From an uncultured Marinoscillum sp. (lineage in GTDB: Bacteria > Bacteroidota > Bacteroidia > Cytophagales > MED-G16), in contig CABZXU010000013.1 in the NCBI GenBank assembly GCA_902529805.1, positions 1-47,431 of the forward strand: a stretch of 47,431 nucleotides of DNA. The letters run 5' to 3'. The position numbers and the translations under genes were made by a program. Below the pieces are notes generated by a model. The model ran no database searches and was not told the DNA's origin. It saw nothing but the letters and a program-made list of their open reading frames with translations. Positions 1-8,965 of the stretch are shown in pieces (within the stretch, counting starts at the first letter, position 1; every line of letters begins with the position of its first letter).

Positions 1-85
1 AATAGACGAGCTTGAAAAGCAACAGGAAGTTATCGATGAGTTAAAAGAGAGAGTTCTTGAATTAGAGAAAGCTAAATCTATTTAA
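1..85 (+). CDS. C-terminal end of a coiled-coil protein (partial)
   Basis: The reading frame is open from base 2 to a TAA at 83-85 and gives 27 residues. They are almost all charged or Leu/Ile/Val in heptad spacing (IDELEKQQ...ELKERVLELEKA), so this is a coiled-coil tail. Similar tails close bacteroidotal tail-fibre/S74-chaperone-like surface proteins, but the family cannot be named from so little sequence. The start lies outside the window. Confidence 0.6.
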   Translation, partial: IDELEKQQEVIDELKERVLELEKAKSI

Positions 86-123
86 AATTATATCGTTAAA
101 TTGGATTCTATAATACATAATTT

Positions 124-1197
124 ATGAATAGACAAAACTCGACTTTTCTAGTAAATAAGTATGATCTTTTTGAAACTACTTTTTCAGAGGAAAACATTCC
201 TATTTCAAAAGAAAATGAAGTTATATTAGAGATTGAAAGATATGCTTTTACTTCAAATAACATAACCTATGGAGTTATTGGGGATACTTTGGGTTATTGG
301 AATTTCTTTCCAGCTGAGGAACCTTTTGGCATTATTCCTGTTTGGGGTTTTGCAAATGTTACCTCTTCTAAAAGTAAAAATATTTTAGAGGGAGACAAGT
401 TTTATGGGTATTTTCCTATGAGTAGATACTTAAAAGTGATACCAAAAAAGGAAAATGACTTCGGTTTTATCGATGATTCTAATCATAGAAGAAAACTTCC
501 TTCAGTATACAATCATTATTTAAAAATTTCAAATCATGTAGATAAATCAGTAGAATATCATCCTTTAATAAAACCTTTATTTTTAACTTCATTTTTGAAT
601 TATTTTTTCTTGAAAGATGAAAAGTTTTTTGACTGTGATCAAATAATTCTCACAAGTGCATCATCTAAAACAGCTTTATCTTTAGCATTTTTATTATCAA
701 AATATAAATCAAAAGACAAGAAAAAGATAATAGCTATTACCTCAGAAAAAAACATGCAATTTGTTTCAGAAATTAAATTTTTTGATACCGTTTTATCTTA
801 TAATAATGCAGAAGAAAATCTCAAAAGATCAAAATCAGTAATAGTTGATTTTGCAGGTAACTCTGACTATCTAAAAAAGCTATCTGATCATTTAGGAGAG
901 GAATTAAAACATGTGAGTTTGATTGGATTAGCAGATTGGTCTTCTAAAACTAATTTTAAATCTATTCCTAATTCTAAATTTTTCTTTGCTCCAAATCATG
1001 CTGAAAAAAGATATAGAGAAATGGGAGTTAAAAGAACTACCTTGCTGGCTGACGACTTATTGAAAGAATTTATTATGAAAATTAAGAATTACATAAAACT
1101 AGAATATTGTAATGATCCAAAAGAACTTCATGAACTTTATTTAAAATCTTTGAAAGGAAAAATTGATCCTAGTAAGGGTTATATGGTAAAGAACTAA
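124..1197 (+). CDS. DUF2855 family protein
   Basis: A 357-residue protein that matches my recollection of the DUF2855 family over its full length. The N-terminal half carries the family-like stretch with ITYGVIGDTLGYW, FFPAEEPFG and VWGFANV (about residues 48-78), followed by an EGDKFYGYFPMS segment. The layout resembles the GroES-like part of medium-chain dehydrogenases, but no zinc ligands or clear GxGxxG nucleotide motif is obvious. The middle region (IILTSASSKTALSLAFLL) could be a degenerate Rossmann entry. No signal peptide is seen, so it is probably cytoplasmic. It stands alone on the plus strand, convergent with the next gene 14 bp away. The reaction is unknown. Confidence 0.75.
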   Translation: MNRQNSTFLVNKYDLFETTFSEENIPISKENEVILEIERYAFTSNNITYGVIGDTLGYWNFFPAEEPFGIIPVWGFANVTSSKSKNILEGDKFYGYFPMSRYLKVIPKKENDFGFIDDSNHRRKLPSVYNHYLKISNHVDKSVEYHPLIKPLFLTSFLNYFFLKDEKFFDCDQIILTSASSKTALSLAFLLSKYKSKDKKKIIAITSEKNMQFVSEIKFFDTVLSYNNAEENLKRSKSVIVDFAGNSDYLKKLSDHLGEELKHVSLIGLADWSSKTNFKSIPNSKFFFAPNHAEKRYREMGVKRTTLLADDLLKEFIMKIKNYIKLEYCNDPKELHELYLKSLKGKIDPSKGYMVKN

Positions 1198-1211
1198 AGT
1201 TAATTTTAATA

Positions 1212-2426
1212 CTATTCATGCATGTGAGCTATTTCTCGAAATAATTCTATTGCTCCATGTTTACCTGCATAAGGATTGTTAAAGCGGTCATAATAATTTC
1301 TGTTAGCGGATGTTTTTATAATTACTGTATTTGTTGTACGATTAACATAAATAAATTGGTTATAAATACCTATTGCCATAAATTCTTCTTCATCGCCATA
1401 TTTTTTAGAAGTTCCAGGTATCCACCATTGATACCCATAGCCTATATTTAGGTGTGCGGAATTATTGCTTTCGGCCTCCAAATGTTCTGCATTAATTGAA
1501 GTTGATTCCAATACCCATTCTTCAGGAACGATTTGTTTCCCTTTCCACCTTCCACTGTCTAAAAATAATTTTCCCATTTTCGCATAATCCCTTACAGTAG
1601 CATTTAGACCACCAAGTGCCATTTCCATACCATAACCGTCGACTAACCAGTAACCATTATGTTCCATACCTATTTTTTTCCATATTTTTTCTTCTAAATA
1701 TTCAGTTAAAGATTTTCCGGTTGTTCTAACTATAATCATTCCAAGAATATGAGTATTGATACTTACATAATGATTAAATGTTCCTGGAGTAATATCATTT
1801 TTTAGTGTTGCAGCAAATTTATCTTGAGAATCACCAAGCACAAATCCTATCCAATATCTGTTAATATCAGAAAGTGAATCTGAATAAGTTTCATCAAATT
1901 TAATGCCACTAGACATTTCTAATAGCTCTCGTATTTTTACTCCACTATACCCTGAAGAACTTAGCTCTGGAAGATATTTTTCTACATTATCCTCAATACT
2001 TTTTATGTAACCTTCTTCAATAGAAATTCCCATAAGTGCAGAAACAAATGATTTAGCTACAGACCAGGAAATATGTCTTGTATCTTTTTTTTGTCCTAAA
2101 TAATAGGATTCATGAGATATACTATCATTGTATAAGACAAGGAAACCTTGCGTATAAGAAGAATCTAGATACTTTTTTGTGTTGAATATGTTATCGTTGT
2201 ATTCAAACTCTTTAGGAAGTTCAACCTCTTCTCTTTTAGGAAAAACGAAGATTTCATCAGAATTATATATTTCTTTAGTATCGAAATATTGATTCATCTT
2301 TAGGTATGTATCACCAAAATTCTCAAAGTTTAGTGCAACATTTATTTCTTCCATTCTTTCTTCATCACTTACAGATGAGCAAGACGATAAGAGAAATAAA
2401 AAAATAAATAATTTGAAGGGATTCAT
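1212..2426 (-). CDS. Serine hydrolase lipoprotein, beta-lactamase class C / 6-aminohexanoate-dimer hydrolase-like
   Basis: A 404-residue protein beginning with a lipoprotein signal (hydrophobic core then LLSSC, acylated Cys16), so it is probably anchored on the outer side of a membrane. The catalytic SxxK is SVAK at 122-125, with Tyr220 in a Y-V-S motif as the likely general base. The length and the blocks LLEMSSGIKFDE, INTHILG and YGYQWW fit the beta-lactamase-fold esterase/amidase family rather than a true beta-lactamase. The substrate cannot be told. Its ATG overlaps the TGA of the upstream minus-strand gene by 4 bp (2423-2426), so the two are probably translationally coupled. Confidence 0.85.
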   Translation of the reverse strand: MNPFKLFIFLFLLSSCSSVSDEERMEEINVALNFENFGDTYLKMNQYFDTKEIYNSDEIFVFPKREEVELPKEFEYNDNIFNTKKYLDSSYTQGFLVLYNDSISHESYYLGQKKDTRHISWSVAKSFVSALMGISIEEGYIKSIEDNVEKYLPELSSSGYSGVKIRELLEMSSGIKFDETYSDSLSDINRYWIGFVLGDSQDKFAATLKNDITPGTFNHYVSINTHILGMIIVRTTGKSLTEYLEEKIWKKIGMEHNGYWLVDGYGMEMALGGLNATVRDYAKMGKLFLDSGRWKGKQIVPEEWVLESTSINAEHLEAESNNSAHLNIGYGYQWWIPGTSKKYGDEEEFMAIGIYNQFIYVNRTTNTVIIKTSANRNYYDRFNNPYAGKHGAIELFREIAHMHE

Positions 2427-4063
2427 TTTTTTAGAAGTATATTTTTTATTCTTTTCTCCGAAATAATTCTTTTATAGTTTTCAGAAATAGTAAATAAGTT
2501 TTTATTTAATGATTCTCTATCATTTTCAATTGTTCTTATAAGTAAATCAACTTCTTGATTTTCAAAATCAGTATTATTTTTTGAGTCTTTAAAATATTTT
2601 AATCTGTCATATTTTGCTATTACGTTAGACTGAAGTTTAATAGTTTCTTGAAGTAGATTTTTAATTTCATTATCTTCTCCAGATAAGACTTCATTAAATA
2701 CAGATAAGACAGCTCCACTTGCCCCAATAATTGGTCCTGCTAGTCTAAATCCTTTTCTAGAAACTTCTGAATTTGAAGCTAAAACTCCTACTACACCTCC
2801 TAAAAAGGTTATTGCTGCAGCTGAAAAAGTTCTAATTTTTCTATTATTTTTCGATTTAGCTTCTATCCATTTTAAATTTTCATTGATACCATCAAGTTCA
2901 TTTTGTTGGTTAGTAAGTTCTTTTAATAGAATATTGATTTTTTCTTGAACTTTTTCTGGATTTAATGAATTTAAAACAACTACTTCCAATGTACTCTGAG
3001 ATGAAAGGCCTGATATATCAGTAGCTTTTAATTGTAAATTATAATTTTGGGATCCATTAGATTTTGTCACATGTTCATAATCAGGACGGAACTTAATCAT
3101 TTTATTTTTACTATCAAGAATCATATCTCTAGGAAATTGTGCTCCAACATTTTCAATTACAAATGAGTCATTAACATTTGGATCTTCTACTGGAATCTTA
3201 TATTCATGATATTTACCTTCTTCCACTACCCATTTAGAAGTTTTACCAAAAATAGGAGCATAATTTTTTTCTGAATAAATGATTTTAAAAGTATCAGTAT
3301 CAAATTTTTCTGGATTATTTTTTTTATATACCTTCATAACAAAAGAGAAAGTTTTTTCCAAAACTTTAATTTGATTGGGATCAATAGTCCAACTAATTTT
3401 ACCATCAATAGGATTAAATTCGTTGATTGGCGCATCTGTATCTAGAGAAAACAAGACTCCATTATCCCCATCAGATATTATAGGTATATAAACAAAATTG
3501 TATTTTTCTCTAATGATTTTATCTATTTGTTTGTTTAAAATTTTAGGAGGATAATCTAAATTGGTTATTTCAATTGTTAGATTATATTTACCAATTTCTC
3601 CAGATAAATTATTTGCAAAGAGATTCCAAGTAATGAATTTATTTAAAGCTTGATTATTATCAGGTATGAAATCAAAATATATTTTTTTTGATGCTTTATC
3701 ATAAACTATTTTTCCATTATTTAAAACCCTATAATTTTGATTGTCGTTAAAAAAATAATTAAAAATAATTTCATCATTAGAGTCAATTGATAATGCTATT
3801 TCTAAAGTATCTCTTTCATTTAGATTTACATTATACCTTTCTTTATTTTTAGGTTCAACATTTATTGATTTATTATTTATTTTTATCTGATCTATTATGA
3901 ATGAGATTTCAGAATTTGATATTTTATCTTCAAATATTTCAACCTTAGTTGTAACACTATCTATAGTAATTTCAGTTGAATCTACAGAAGCTTGACTATA
4001 GCTTTTTGTTTGAAATAATAAAAATAAAAATATAATTAAAAGAAACTTTGATATTATATTCAT
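2423..4063 (-). CDS. Exported protein of unknown function with Ig/cadherin-like repeats and coiled coil
   Basis: About 546 residues. I place the start at the ATG at 4063 and not at the adjacent in-frame TTG at 4066. A signal peptide (MNIISKFLLIIFLFLLFQ... ending near SYSQ) is followed by beta-rich repeats resembling putative Ig/cadherin-like modules (for example NYAPIFGK and the NYNLQLKATD segment), to about residue 370. Then comes a helical coiled-coil stretch (KINILLKELTNQQNELDGI), a Gly/Ala-rich hydrophobic pair of segments (AAAITFLGGVVGVLA and AGPIIGASGAVLSVF, about 414-460) and another helical tail. The hydrophobic pair could form a membrane hairpin. It is probably co-transcribed with the downstream serine hydrolase. 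I do not recognise the full-length family. Confidence 0.7.
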   Translation of the reverse strand: MNIISKFLLIIFLFLLFQTKSYSQASVDSTEITIDSVTTKVEIFEDKISNSEISFIIDQIKINNKSINVEPKNKERYNVNLNERDTLEIALSIDSNDEIIFNYFFNDNQNYRVLNNGKIVYDKASKKIYFDFIPDNNQALNKFITWNLFANNLSGEIGKYNLTIEITNLDYPPKILNKQIDKIIREKYNFVYIPIISDGDNGVLFSLDTDAPINEFNPIDGKISWTIDPNQIKVLEKTFSFVMKVYKKNNPEKFDTDTFKIIYSEKNYAPIFGKTSKWVVEEGKYHEYKIPVEDPNVNDSFVIENVGAQFPRDMILDSKNKMIKFRPDYEHVTKSNGSQNYNLQLKATDISGLSSQSTLEVVVLNSLNPEKVQEKINILLKELTNQQNELDGINENLKWIEAKSKNNRKIRTFSAAAITFLGGVVGVLASNSEVSRKGFRLAGPIIGASGAVLSVFNEVLSGEDNEIKNLLQETIKLQSNVIAKYDRLKYFKDSKNNTDFENQEVDLLIRTIENDRESLNKNLFTISENYKRIISEKRIKNILLKK

Positions 4064-4104
4064 CAACTTTTTGATTATTTATCAAATATTTATTGACTAA
4101 GTTA

Positions 4105-4112
4105 TAATTTTG
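4105..4112 (+). promoter_or_regulatory. Possible Bacteroidota -7 element upstream of the START-domain gene
   Basis: TAATTTTG matches the bacteroidotal TAnnTTTG core element exactly and lies 41 bp before the ATG at 4154, inside the 90-bp divergent gap. No TTG-type -33 element sits at a normal spacing, so this is a weak call. Confidence 0.3.
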
Positions 4113-4153
4113 ATCAAATTAATAAAATTTCATTCAAAAGAAATTTATATATA

Positions 4154-4738
4154 ATGAATTTAATTTTTTCAGTGGTTATAACATTAATTTCATTTTTTTA
4201 TCAAAACTTAAGTGATTGGGAATTGAAAAAAAATCAAGATAATGTTAAAGTTTTTACAAGAAGTTTAAATAATGGTATAAAAGAATTTTTAGGGGAGACT
4301 ATATTAAATACAAATATGGATAGTGTTTTTTTATTTATTATGGATTTTAACAAAGCAAATCAATGGATGTATAAAATAAAATCAAGTAAAATTATATCAC
4401 CCGTTAATGATAAAACTTTTCATGTATATTTTACGATAAATATGAATTGGCCCTTAGAAGATAGAGACTTAATAATGGAAGTTTCTAATATAAAAGAAAA
4501 AAAAATTATTAAAATTGAATTGCAATCCCAACCAAATTTTATTCCTAATAATGATAACTATAAAAGAATTATAAATTCAAATTCTATTTGGACACTTGAG
4601 TATTTAGATAAATTTAAAACTAAAGTTTCTCTGCAATCTAATTCTGATATTCAAGGAATTCCTGTCTGGATTACAGATTTATTTATAACTCAAAGTCCAT
4701 TACATGCAATGAAAAACTTACAAAAAGAATTTAATTAA
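4154..4738 (+). CDS. START-domain lipid-binding protein, probably exported
   Basis: A 194-residue protein with a short hydrophobic N-terminus (about residues 3-17) that looks like a signal peptide or anchor. A START-like fold covers most of the rest: W-E-L-K...V-K-V-F-T-R near the start, FLFIMDFNKANQWMYKIKSS, INMNWPLEDRDL and a C-terminal amphipathic helix (SPLHAMKNLQKEF). START domains bind a hydrophobic ligand such as a lipid, but the ligand here is unknown. It is a single gene whose end overlaps the end of convergent murA by 4 bp. Family call is good; cell location is inferred. Confidence 0.78.
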   Translation: MNLIFSVVITLISFFYQNLSDWELKKNQDNVKVFTRSLNNGIKEFLGETILNTNMDSVFLFIMDFNKANQWMYKIKSSKIISPVNDKTFHVYFTINMNWPLEDRDLIMEVSNIKEKKIIKIELQSQPNFIPNNDNYKRIINSNSIWTLEYLDKFKTKVSLQSNSDIQGIPVWITDLFITQSPLHAMKNLQKEFN

Positions 4739-6039
4739 ATTCTTTCAATATCTGCTCCAAGGTTTTTTAACCTATTTTCAATATCACTATAACCTCTATC
4801 AATTTGATTAACATTATCTATAATGCTTTCACCTTCGGCAGAAAGTGCAGCAATTAATAAAGAAACTCCTGCTCTTATATCTGGTGAAGACATTCTTATG
4901 CCTTTAAGAGGGTGTTTTCTGTTTAGCCCTATAACTGTAGCCCTATGAGGATCACAAAGAATAATTTGAGCCCCCATTTCAATGAGTTTATCAACAAAAA
5001 AAAGTCTACTTTCAAACATTTTTTGATGTATTAAAACCGTGCCTTTTGCCTGAATTGAAGTAACAAGTGCTATGCTTAATAAGTCAGGAGAAAAACCTGG
5101 CCATATTGCATCGGAAATTGTCATAATTGAACCATCAATAAATGACTCTATTTCATAATTTTCTTGACTTGGAATTAAAATATCATCATTTTTAAATTTC
5201 ATATCAATTCCTATCCTTCTAAATGTATCAGGAATTATTCCTAAATTTTTAATAGATGCATTTTTAATAGTTATTTCTGACCCTGTCATTGCAGCTAACC
5301 CAATGAAACTACCAATTTCAATCATATCAGGTAAGATTTCATGAGTTGTTCCTTTAAGTTCTTTAACTCCTGTTATCTTAATCATATTTGATCCAATACC
5401 AGATATTTTTCCTCCCATTGAATTGATCATTAAACAAAGTTGTTGAACATATGGTTCACAAGCAGCATTATAAATTGTCGTAGTATCTTCAGCTAAAACC
5501 GATGCCATAATGATGTTTGCAGTTCCAGTCACGGAAGCTTCATCAAGTAAAATATACTTTCCTATTAATTTTTTTGTTGAAATTTTATAAGAGAAATTTT
5601 TACTGTTATAACTAAACCTTGCTCCTAATTCTTTTAATCCATTTAAATGCGTATCTATTCTTCTTCTACCAATTTTATCCCCTCCAGGTTTTGGAAATGA
5701 AGCAACTTTAAATCTTGCAAGAAGTGGCCCAACTAACATAATAGAACCTCGAATTTTTGAAGCTTTATCAAAAAAATTATTAGAATTTAAATACGAAAGA
5801 TTTATTTTAGTTGATGAAAAAGAAAAAGAGTTTTTAGAATTTTTTTCAACTTGAACACCTAGCTCTTTTAAGAGTTCAATTAACATCATTACATCTTTAA
5901 TATCAGGTACATTATTGATAGTAATTTTATCAGATGTTAGTAGAGTAGCACAAATTATTTGAAGAGCTTCATTTTTGGCTCCTTGAGGTATAATTTCTCC
6001 TCCTAATTTTTTACCCCCTAAAATTCTAAATGAATCCAT
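4735..6039 (-). CDS. murA: UDP-N-acetylglucosamine 1-carboxyvinyltransferase (MurA)
   Basis: A 434-residue full-length MurA, the enzyme that transfers enolpyruvate from PEP to UDP-GlcNAc in the first committed step of peptidoglycan synthesis (cytoplasm). The substrate-binding Lys22-Asn23 pair (GAKNEAL), the WPGFSPD segment with its conserved Asp, and the DPHR block are present. The active-site loop reads PGGDKIGRR, with Asp121 where E. coli has the fosfomycin-target Cys115 (codon GAT, complement of 5677-5679). Asp-type MurA enzymes are known to be active and fosfomycin-insensitive. The ATG shares one base with the TAA of the upstream DUF4290 gene (TAATG), so the two are one transcription unit. 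Confidence 0.96.
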   Translation of the reverse strand: MDSFRILGGKKLGGEIIPQGAKNEALQIICATLLTSDKITINNVPDIKDVMMLIELLKELGVQVEKNSKNSFSFSSTKINLSYLNSNNFFDKASKIRGSIMLVGPLLARFKVASFPKPGGDKIGRRRIDTHLNGLKELGARFSYNSKNFSYKISTKKLIGKYILLDEASVTGTANIIMASVLAEDTTTIYNAACEPYVQQLCLMINSMGGKISGIGSNMIKITGVKELKGTTHEILPDMIEIGSFIGLAAMTGSEITIKNASIKNLGIIPDTFRRIGIDMKFKNDDILIPSQENYEIESFIDGSIMTISDAIWPGFSPDLLSIALVTSIQAKGTVLIHQKMFESRLFFVDKLIEMGAQIILCDPHRATVIGLNRKHPLKGIRMSSPDIRAGVSLLIAALSAEGESIIDNVNQIDRGYSDIENRLKNLGADIERI

Positions 6040-6671
6040 TACCCTCTTCTTCTTCTAAAAGGTTTCATGGTTTTTGGTCTTGAAAACTTTCTTTGATAAG
6101 ATTTTGATCCTCTTTCTCTTGTGTTTTTATAAAATAGATTAAGTTCTTCAACTTTTTTTATATCAATATCTAGTTTACCATTTGAAAGTTCTTTAATATT
6201 ATCAATAATAACTTTATTATCAATAGTTTCTTTATTCCACATTCCAAAAAATGATTTCATTATTTTTCCTATATGAATTATTGCTGATTCTCTTTCTTTT
6301 GAATCTTTAATCTTACATGCTTCTTCTATTAATAGCTCTATTTTTTTTCCGTAATGTCTGAATCTAATAATATTTTTGGGGTACTCTAGTTTTTTAATAC
6401 CTTGTGACTTATCAATTTCTGGCAAAGGATAAGGACTATCAACATCTAGTTCAAAGTTTGACATGATATGCAAGTCATCCCATAGTTTTTGTTCTATTTC
6501 ATTTTGACTTTTTAACTCTGGATGAGCCATATTCATAAGTTTAACTAGCAATTTTGATAGATCTGATCTCTTTTCTTTTACTTTGATACTTTTAACATGA
6601 TCAATTAATTTATGAAAATTTCTCCCATACTCTCTTAAAACTAGTTTTTCTCTTGTTGTATTATATTCCAT
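6039..6671 (-). CDS. DUF4290 domain-containing protein
   Basis: A 210-residue soluble protein matching DUF4290, a family found in Bacteroidota and regularly placed next to murA. Visible features are the N-terminal MEYNTTREKLVLREYGRN block, a LVKLMNMAHPELK segment, a LWDDLHIMSNFELD segment and a very basic C-terminus (FSRPKTMKPFRRRRG). No signal peptide or catalytic motif is apparent. The basic tail suggests nucleic acid or acidic-surface binding, but that is inference. It is translationally coupled to murA by a TAATG overlap. Confidence 0.85.
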   Translation of the reverse strand: MEYNTTREKLVLREYGRNFHKLIDHVKSIKVKEKRSDLSKLLVKLMNMAHPELKSQNEIEQKLWDDLHIMSNFELDVDSPYPLPEIDKSQGIKKLEYPKNIIRFRHYGKKIELLIEEACKIKDSKERESAIIHIGKIMKSFFGMWNKETIDNKVIIDNIKELSNGKLDIDIKKVEELNLFYKNTRERGSKSYQRKFSRPKTMKPFRRRRG

Positions 6672-6751
6672 TTTTTAAAACTTTTTCCAAAACTAAGTAA
6701 TTTTTTTTTTAATTATGTATTAGATTCCTTTACTTATTTAGTAAATAAATT

Positions 6752-8965
6752 ATGGATTATATAAATCACTTAAATAAATCCCAAAAAGATGCTGTTTTAA
6801 ATGTTGAAGGGCCTTGTTTAGTTATTGCAGGTGCTGGCTCAGGAAAAACTAGAGTTTTAACATATAGAATTGCTCATTTAATTAAAAAACATAATATTGA
6901 TCCTTTTTCAATTTTAGCTTTAACATTTACAAACAAGGCATCGAATGAAATGAAGGATAGAATTGAACAAGTAGTTGGTACTGATGCAAGAAACTTATGG
7001 ATGGGAACTTTTCATTCAGTTTTCGCTAGAATTTTAAGAGCTGAAGGAAATAAAATTGGATATCCCTCAAATTTTACAATTTACGATACCCAAGATTCTA
7101 AATCTTTAATCAAGAGTATAGTTCAAGAATTAGGATATGACAATAAACTTTATAAAGAAAACTATGTATATAACAGAATATCGAACGCGAAAAACAAATT
7201 AATTTCTTTTAATGAATATCTGAATAATAAAATTATTCAAGAGGAAGATATATCATCACTAAGACCTAACATAGGAATTATCTATAAAGAATATGTCAAA
7301 AGATGTTTTAAATCTCAAGCAATGGATTTTGATGATTTATTATTTAACACAAATATTTTATTTAAGGAACATATTGATGTATTAAATAAATACCAACAAA
7401 GGTTTAATTATGTTTTGATTGATGAATTTCAAGATACAAACTTTTCACAATACTTGATAACAAAAAAACTATCTGCCGTCAAAAGAAATATTTGTGTTGT
7501 TGGAGATGATGCTCAAAGCATTTATGCATTTAGAGGAGCTGATATAAATAACATCTTAAACTTTGAAAAAGACTATTCAGAACTTAATTTAATAAAATTA
7601 GAACAAAATTATAGATCAACAAAAAATATAGTTGGAGCGGCTAATTCAATCATAAATAATAATACATCTAAAATAAGTAAAAGTATATGGACTGATAATG
7701 AAGAGGGAGAATTAATTTCTATAAAAAAATCATTTTCGGATAACCAGGAAGGAAAAATGGTTGCTTCATTAATTTTTGAAGAAAAAAATAAAAATCATTA
7801 TTTAAATTCAAACTTTGCAGTATTATATCGTACAAATAGTCAATCAAGATCAATAGAAGAGGCATTAAGAAGAATTGGTATTGAATATAAGGTTTATGGT
7901 GGAATATCATTTTATCAAAGAAAAGAAGTAAAAGATTTAATAGCATATTTAAGATTTACAATTAATCAAAATGATGAACAATCTTTGAGAAGAATAATAA
8001 ATTTTCCTAGAAGAGGTATTGGAAAAAATACTTTAGAAAAAATCATTTTGATTGCTAATGAAAATGATATTAAAATATGGGATGTTATTTTAGATGCTAA
8101 AAAATATTTTAATTCAAGAATTTCAACTCAATTGGAAAGTTTTTCTGATTTGATAAAAGGTTTCATTATTTATTCTCAAAATAATGATGCTTATACTTCA
8201 GCCTCTCATATTTGTTCTTTATCTGGCTTAACAAAAGAGTTTTATGATGATAAAACTATTGAAGGTTTAAATAAATATGAAAATATCCAAGAACTTCTTA
8301 ATTCTATAAAAGAATATATTGATACAGACAATAAGGAATCATCTATAGATTCTTTTCTTCAAGAAATTGCATTACTAACTGACCAAGACTCTGAAAATAA
8401 TAATGAAAATTATGTGTCACTAATGACTGTTCATATGGCAAAAGGATTAGAATTTGAAGTTGTTTTTATTGTTGGTATGGAGGAAGATTTATTTCCTTCT
8501 CAAATGATGTTAAGTTCTAGAAATGATCTTGAAGAAGAAAGAAGATTATTTTATGTTGCTATCACAAGAGCTATGAAAAAATTATATTTGACTTATTCAA
8601 ATACAAGATATAGATATGGAATTCTTAAGGAATGTCAACCAAGTAGATTTATTGATGAAATGGATAAGAATCATATTGAAAATTCAATTGGAGAAGTTAA
8701 AAATAGAAGTTTTGTTAAAAATTTAATTTCAGATAAAAAAAATAAAATTGAAAGTAATACAATTCATGCTCCTTCTGAAAATTTTGTTGAAAGTGATTTA
8801 AATCATTTAAAAGAAGGTATGAAAATTGAACATAAAAAGTTTGGTTATGGTTTAATTAAAAGCATCGATAAAACTCAAAATCATCAAAAAGCAATTGTAA
8901 ATTTCAAATTGGTAGGTGAAAAAACATTATTATTGAGTTTCGCTAAGTTAAGAATAGTTAAATAA
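6752..8965 (+). CDS. UvrD/PcrA-type superfamily 1 DNA helicase
   Basis: A 737-residue ATP-dependent 3'-5' DNA helicase of the UvrD/PcrA/Rep group, acting in excision repair, mismatch repair or replication-fork clearing. The motifs are in order: Q-motif region LNKSQKDAV, Walker A AGAGSGKT (26-33), TFTNKAS (Ia), DEFQDT (225-230), GDDAQSIYAFRGA (252-264), QNYRST (286-291), VHMAKGLEFE and VAITRA. The C-terminus has the tudor-like PcrA/UvrD tail (GMKIEHKKFGYG...), which favours UvrD/PcrA over Rep. The stop abuts the ATG of the downstream glucokinase gene with no gap. Confidence 0.95.
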   Translation: MDYINHLNKSQKDAVLNVEGPCLVIAGAGSGKTRVLTYRIAHLIKKHNIDPFSILALTFTNKASNEMKDRIEQVVGTDARNLWMGTFHSVFARILRAEGNKIGYPSNFTIYDTQDSKSLIKSIVQELGYDNKLYKENYVYNRISNAKNKLISFNEYLNNKIIQEEDISSLRPNIGIIYKEYVKRCFKSQAMDFDDLLFNTNILFKEHIDVLNKYQQRFNYVLIDEFQDTNFSQYLITKKLSAVKRNICVVGDDAQSIYAFRGADINNILNFEKDYSELNLIKLEQNYRSTKNIVGAANSIINNNTSKISKSIWTDNEEGELISIKKSFSDNQEGKMVASLIFEEKNKNHYLNSNFAVLYRTNSQSRSIEEALRRIGIEYKVYGGISFYQRKEVKDLIAYLRFTINQNDEQSLRRIINFPRRGIGKNTLEKIILIANENDIKIWDVILDAKKYFNSRISTQLESFSDLIKGFIIYSQNNDAYTSASHICSLSGLTKEFYDDKTIEGLNKYENIQELLNSIKEYIDTDNKESSIDSFLQEIALLTDQDSENNNENYVSLMTVHMAKGLEFEVVFIVGMEEDLFPSQMMLSSRNDLEEERRLFYVAITRAMKKLYLTYSNTRYRYGILKECQPSRFIDEMDKNHIENSIGEVKNRSFVKNLISDKKNKIESNTIHAPSENFVESDLNHLKEGMKIEHKKFGYGLIKSIDKTQNHQKAIVNFKLVGEKTLLLSFAKLRIVK

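Noticed and set aside
1212-2426. Serine hydrolase considered as an antibiotic-resistance beta-lactamase
   Set aside because: The Y-V-S motif in place of YxN and the NylB/esterase-like blocks point to a housekeeping hydrolase; resistance cannot be claimed.
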